DNA from: Bacillota bacterium | GTDB lineage: Bacteria; Bacillota; Clostridia; Peptostreptococcales; Anaerovoracaceae | Direction of reading: 5' to 3' | Length of the DNA stretch: 54,894 nucleotides | Assembly: GCA_017432345.1 (NCBI GenBank) | Contig: JAFRJI010000010.1 | Span: 1-54,894 of the forward strand | Shown: piece by piece, positions 51,866 through 54,894 of the stretch | Numbering within the stretch: position 1 is the stretch's first letter | Layout of the letters: the number at the start of each line of letters is the position of its first letter | Notes under the pieces: generated by a model | The model's input: the letters and a program-made list of their open reading frames with translations, nothing else | Told to the model about the DNA's origin: nothing | Databases searched by the model: none | Position numbers and translations under genes: made by a program

Positions 51866-52492
51866 GTGAACAACCCATGGGAAGAGATAAAACTGGATGA
51901 TTATGAGAATCATATGAAGCTTGATTCCGTGCGGCAGCTTCAGGGAATGAACTCCATTATGAAGGATCAGTTCGAAGCATATCCGGTATCGACGGTTATG
52001 GTTCTGGGAGTAGCCGGAGGAAACGGGCTGGAACATGTTCGCCGGGATAAATATCGGATCATTTATGGCGTCGACATCAATGAAAATTATCTGCGAGCTG
52101 TTACCGAACGCTATCAGAAACTGTTGGATGTGCTGGAATGTCTCCGGATAGATCTACTGAAAGATCCGGACAAACTGCCCCATGCCGAGTTGGTCATTGC
52201 AAACCTTCTGATTGAATATATCGGTTATGAAGCCTTTCAAGATGCGATCCGGACAATCGGGCCCAAATATGTATCCTGTGTGATCCAGATCAATACAGAT
52301 GATGCGGAATGGGTCTCTGACTCTCCATACATCCACGTATTTGACAGATTGGACGAAGTCCATCACCAAATGGACGAGCAAAGGCTCAAAACAAGCATGG
52401 AAGAGATAGGGTACGTCTTGACATTAAGGACATCGGAAGCCTTGCCAAACGGGAAAGCACTGCTGAGAATGGATTATGAAATAACAATTTAA
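51866..52492 (+). CDS. Class I SAM-dependent methyltransferase-like protein
   Basis: The 208-residue protein has motif I MVLGVAGGNGLEHV (Gly-rich SAM loop), an acidic strand end IIYGVDINENYL (motif II Asp) and motif IV-like AELVIANLLIEYIG. Substrate is not apparent. The start is set as GTG 51866 because GGGGAGG (51850-51856) lies 9 nt before it; the ATG at 51815 has no SD. It follows the split kinase by about 60 bp and is closed by a terminator. Confidence 0.7.
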   Translation: MNNPWEEIKLDDYENHMKLDSVRQLQGMNSIMKDQFEAYPVSTVMVLGVAGGNGLEHVRRDKYRIIYGVDINENYLRAVTERYQKLLDVLECLRIDLLKDPDKLPHAELVIANLLIEYIGYEAFQDAIRTIGPKYVSCVIQINTDDAEWVSDSPYIHVFDRLDEVHHQMDEQRLKTSMEEIGYVLTLRTSEALPNGKALLRMDYEITI

Positions 52493-52514
52493 GACTCATT
52501 TGGTGAACCGTCAG

Positions 52515-52548
52515 AACCTCGAGAATCATGCATTCCCGAGGTTTTTTG
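52515..52548 (+). terminator. Terminator after methyltransferase-like gene
   Basis: AACCTCGAGAAT-CATGC-ATTCCCGAGGTTTTTTG. The GAAT/ATTC inner stem and GCATTC loop resemble the tsf terminator at 42229. Confidence 0.9.
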
Positions 52549-52591
52549 TTTCATATAATGTAGTTATTATTGTTCTATTAGTGCATTTGAA

Positions 52592-52620
52592 TTGATTGCC
52601 TGGAATGCCAATGATATAAT
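52592..52620 (+). promoter_or_regulatory. Promoter of the ABC importer operon
   Basis: TTGATT (52592-52597), 17 bp, TATAAT (52615-52620), 62 bp before the TTG start. Confidence 0.6.
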
Positions 52621-52682
52621 TTACACAACTATACGCAGCAAGAATTTGGCATAATCATCAAAACGAAGAAGGAGGTGACATT

Positions 52683-53975
52683 TTGAAGAAGAGAATGAAA
52701 CTGCTCTCTATGGCGGTGGCGTTCGTCATGGCATTCTGCTTCATGACCGGTTGCGGTGAGACGTCTTCGGAAGACGAACCGAGCGGAAGCAGCAACGGCA
52801 TCACGATCTTCAACTCCAAGATGGAGATCCAGGATCAGATGCTGGAGATGGCGGAACGCTACACAGAGGAGACAGGCGTGCCGGTAGAAGTGTATTATTC
52901 TTCCGATACGGTATCTGCGCATCTGGCCACAAGGTATGCGTCGGGCAACCCTTACACGCTGTCCATGGTTGATGCAAAGGATGTCTATTCATTGGCGGAA
53001 GATCACGCTGTCGACATGAGCGATCAGGATTGGGTGAAGGATACACAATACGCCATCAACATCGGCGACAAGGTGTATGGATTCCCGGTCTGTATCGAGG
53101 CGAGAGGCGTTATCTACAATAAGGATGCCATCGAGAAGACTACAGGCAAAAAGTTCAAACCGGAGGACTACAAGACATGCAAGGCGTTCAAGGGCCTGAT
53201 CAAGGCGTTGAAGAAAGGCGGCATGGAATCCCCAACGGGAGTCTTGAAGGAAGACTGGTCACTGGGAGCCCACTACTTGGCACAGGTATATGAGGAGAGA
53301 GATGATCCGGACGCATTCGTTAGAGGTCTTTCCGACGGATCAGTGAATCTGATCGAAGACAAGAAGTTCAATGCGTTGATGGATACGTTCGATGTTCTGA
53401 AGAACAACAGCTATTCCAAGGGAAGCGCAATTTCTGCGGAGAGAGAGGTCACGGAGCAAAAGCTGGCAGAGGGCGAGATCGCCTTCCTGTTCGGCGGCAA
53501 CTGGGACTGGTCTGTTATCAGCGCATTTGACTACACAGAGAACATGGGAATCATGCCGGTGCCGCAGGATCTGAAGGACGGTATGAATGAAATGCTGGTC
53601 GGCGGAGGATCCAAGTTCATCTTCCTGGATTCATCCGATAACACTTCCGATGAACAGCGTCAGCAGGCGAAGGATTTCCTGAACTGGCTCGTGTACAACG
53701 ATGATGGACAGAAGTTCCTCGTCGATGACTGTGCGCTGGTTCCGGCATTTTCCAACATCACAAGAGAAGTCGTAGATCCGTTGGGCCAGTCCGTCAAATC
53801 CTATGCGGACAGCGGCGCACTGATCCCGAACTACAACTATCTGCCGGACGATCACTATGCGATCCTGGGAGCGCAGTTCCAGAAGTATCTGGCAGGGAAG
53901 AGCGACCGCAAGGGCTTCGCGAAGGACGTAACGACCTACTGGAAGACCAAGACGCTTGTACCACACGAGAACTAA
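52683..53975 (+). CDS. ABC transporter substrate-binding lipoprotein (sugar type)
   Basis: The 430-residue exported lipoprotein has a signal ending in lipobox FMTGC and a Ser/Glu-rich linker, followed by a family 1 (MalE-like) binding fold: ITIFNSKMEIQDQMLEMAERY, YGFPVCIEARGVIYNKDAIE, GEIAFLFGGNWDWSVI and a C-terminal Tyr/Trp-rich end. The start is TTG with an ideal GGAGGTG SD 6 nt upstream; no ATG fits better. The partner permease gene follows after 18 bp. The sugar cannot be told from sequence. Confidence 0.93.
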   Translation: MKKRMKLLSMAVAFVMAFCFMTGCGETSSEDEPSGSSNGITIFNSKMEIQDQMLEMAERYTEETGVPVEVYYSSDTVSAHLATRYASGNPYTLSMVDAKDVYSLAEDHAVDMSDQDWVKDTQYAINIGDKVYGFPVCIEARGVIYNKDAIEKTTGKKFKPEDYKTCKAFKGLIKALKKGGMESPTGVLKEDWSLGAHYLAQVYEERDDPDAFVRGLSDGSVNLIEDKKFNALMDTFDVLKNNSYSKGSAISAEREVTEQKLAEGEIAFLFGGNWDWSVISAFDYTENMGIMPVPQDLKDGMNEMLVGGGSKFIFLDSSDNTSDEQRQQAKDFLNWLVYNDDGQKFLVDDCALVPAFSNITREVVDPLGQSVKSYADSGALIPNYNYLPDDHYAILGAQFQKYLAGKSDRKGFAKDVTTYWKTKTLVPHEN

Positions 53976-53993
53976 TGCAGGGAGGAGGAAAAT

Positions 53994-54872
53994 ATGGAAC
54001 GAAATACAATGTCGTATAAATCAAGGCAATTCCTGATGTTTGCCGGCCCTGCACTGATCCTGTTCTGTATGGTCATCATCATTCCGTTCATCTACGGTCT
54101 GTATCTGACCTTCACGAGCTGGGACGGCGTATCGCCTGACAAACCATTCGTAGGATTTGCGAACTATGTTTCTGCTTTTAAGGATGCCTATTTCTGGGCT
54201 TCCATGGGCAGGACCATCTTCTATTCAGCATTTGCTGTAATATTCGTTAATGCGGTTGCCTTTGCACTGGCGTATCTGGTGACCAGCGGCATCAAGGGAC
54301 AGAACTTCTTCCGTGCCGGGTTCTTCATTCCGAACCTGATCGGCGGCATCGTCCTCGGTTATGTATGGAAGTTCGTCTTCAATCGTGCCTTTGTTGCCAT
54401 CGGTGAAGCGTTCGCTGACGGAACGGTTCCGTCGCTGCTGTCATCGACAGGCGGGGCCATGTTCTGCCTGATCGTCGTATCGGTATGGCAATATGCCGGG
54501 TACATGATGTTGATTTATGTAGCCGGATTCATGGGCGTTTCCGACAGTCTGAAAGAAGCGGCCATGATCGACGGATGCACACCGGCCCAGGCAATGCGCA
54601 ACGTCACGATTCCTCTCATGAGGACATCGTTTGTAACTTGTATCTTCTTGAGCATCACCAGATGCTTCGTTGTGTACGATGTCAACCTGTCGTTGACAAA
54701 CGGCGAACCGTTCATGTCTTCAGTTCTCGCTGCGATGCACGTATACAACAAGGCATTTATCTACAAAGACTTCGGTACGGGCCAGGCGGAAGCTCTGATC
54801 CTATTCGTGGTCTGCGCGATCATAGGTATTGCTCAGGTATATATTGGTAAGAAAGGGGAGGTGCAGGCGTAA
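53994..54872 (+). CDS. ABC transporter permease (MalF/UgpA-like)
   Basis: The 292-residue inner-membrane subunit has six helices. The EAA loop that docks the ATPase reads EAAMIDGCTPAQAMRNVTIPLM. The N-terminus (FAGPALILFCMVIIIPFIYG, then TSWDG and FVGFANY) is typical for sugar permease 1. GGGAGGAGG precedes the start. The stop overlaps the next gene (TAATG). Confidence 0.95.
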   Translation: MERNTMSYKSRQFLMFAGPALILFCMVIIIPFIYGLYLTFTSWDGVSPDKPFVGFANYVSAFKDAYFWASMGRTIFYSAFAVIFVNAVAFALAYLVTSGIKGQNFFRAGFFIPNLIGGIVLGYVWKFVFNRAFVAIGEAFADGTVPSLLSSTGGAMFCLIVVSVWQYAGYMMLIYVAGFMGVSDSLKEAAMIDGCTPAQAMRNVTIPLMRTSFVTCIFLSITRCFVVYDVNLSLTNGEPFMSSVLAAMHVYNKAFIYKDFGTGQAEALILFVVCAIIGIAQVYIGKKGEVQA

Positions 54873-54894
54873 TGAATCAGAACGAATTAGCTGC
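54872..54894 (+). CDS. Start of second ABC permease (truncated by window edge)
   Basis: ATG 54872 overlaps the stop of the first permease, with GGGGAGG upstream. Only MNQNELA is visible. By operon order a MalG-like permease is expected; this is inference from position. Confidence 0.6.

Overview
The window looks like a chromosome segment of a mid-GC anaerobic member of the Bacillota, probably class Clostridia and near the Anaerovoracaceae/Mogibacterium group. The evidence is the gene orders ylxM-ffh-rpsP-khpA-rimM-trmD, sepF-divIVA-lspA-rluD and rqcH/yicC-gmk-rpoZ, strong Shine-Dalgarno sites, Lys-rich secreted proteins and several fermentation-type oxidoreductases. The family-level placement is inference.

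Layout. Positions 1-8.6 kb hold the end of an aminotransferase, a minus-strand pair (secreted subtilisin-like protease, then an HD-domain protein), an iron alcohol dehydrogenase, tRNA-Val(GAC), two surface or secreted proteins and a small protein with four KTDIDDK repeats. Positions 8.8-14.4 kb hold a penicillin-binding/beta-lactamase-like lipoprotein, flavin reductase, macrodomain protein, topoisomerase III and MscS channel. Positions 14.5-25.3 kb are metabolic and transport genes: a second iron alcohol dehydrogenase, a glyoxalase-flavodoxin-HAD-SGNH run, a LysO-type exporter divergent from an aldehyde dehydrogenase and YkvI-like carrier, then a MerR/GyrI regulator, a DUF554 membrane protein and a large Orn/Lys/Arg decarboxylase.

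Positions 25.4-38.1 kb are the conserved core: protein targeting (ylxM, ffh), ribosome biogenesis (rpsP, khpA, rimM, trmD, rluD), division (sepF, divIVA), lipoprotein processing (lspA), ribosome rescue (rqcH), yicC, gmk and rpoZ. A LytTR regulator follows. Next comes the most unusual locus: five 55-bp inverted-arm elements at about 73-bp spacing (38776-39123) directly in front of an orphan PD-(D/E)XK nuclease (39135-40004). The layout recalls repeat-RNA/toxin modules or an operator array.

rpsB-tsf follows, but the usual pyrH-frr partners do not appear in the remaining 12.7 kb. The last codons of tsf plus its terminator recur, diverged, at about 44.18-44.28 kb, bracketing about 2 kb with a YjdF-like membrane protein and a decayed DUF4160 gene. 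The accessory stretch to 52.5 kb carries a DUF134/NifX regulator, a DUF3830 cyclophilin-like protein, two hybrid histidine kinases (one frameshifted), a beta carbonic anhydrase, a methyltransferase-like protein and gene debris. The window ends in a sugar-type ABC importer operon (binding lipoprotein, permease, start of a second permease).

Three genes (LysO-type exporter, aldehyde dehydrogenase, HlyD-like protein) lack an SD site and have a -10 box 6 nt before ATG, suggesting leaderless mRNAs.
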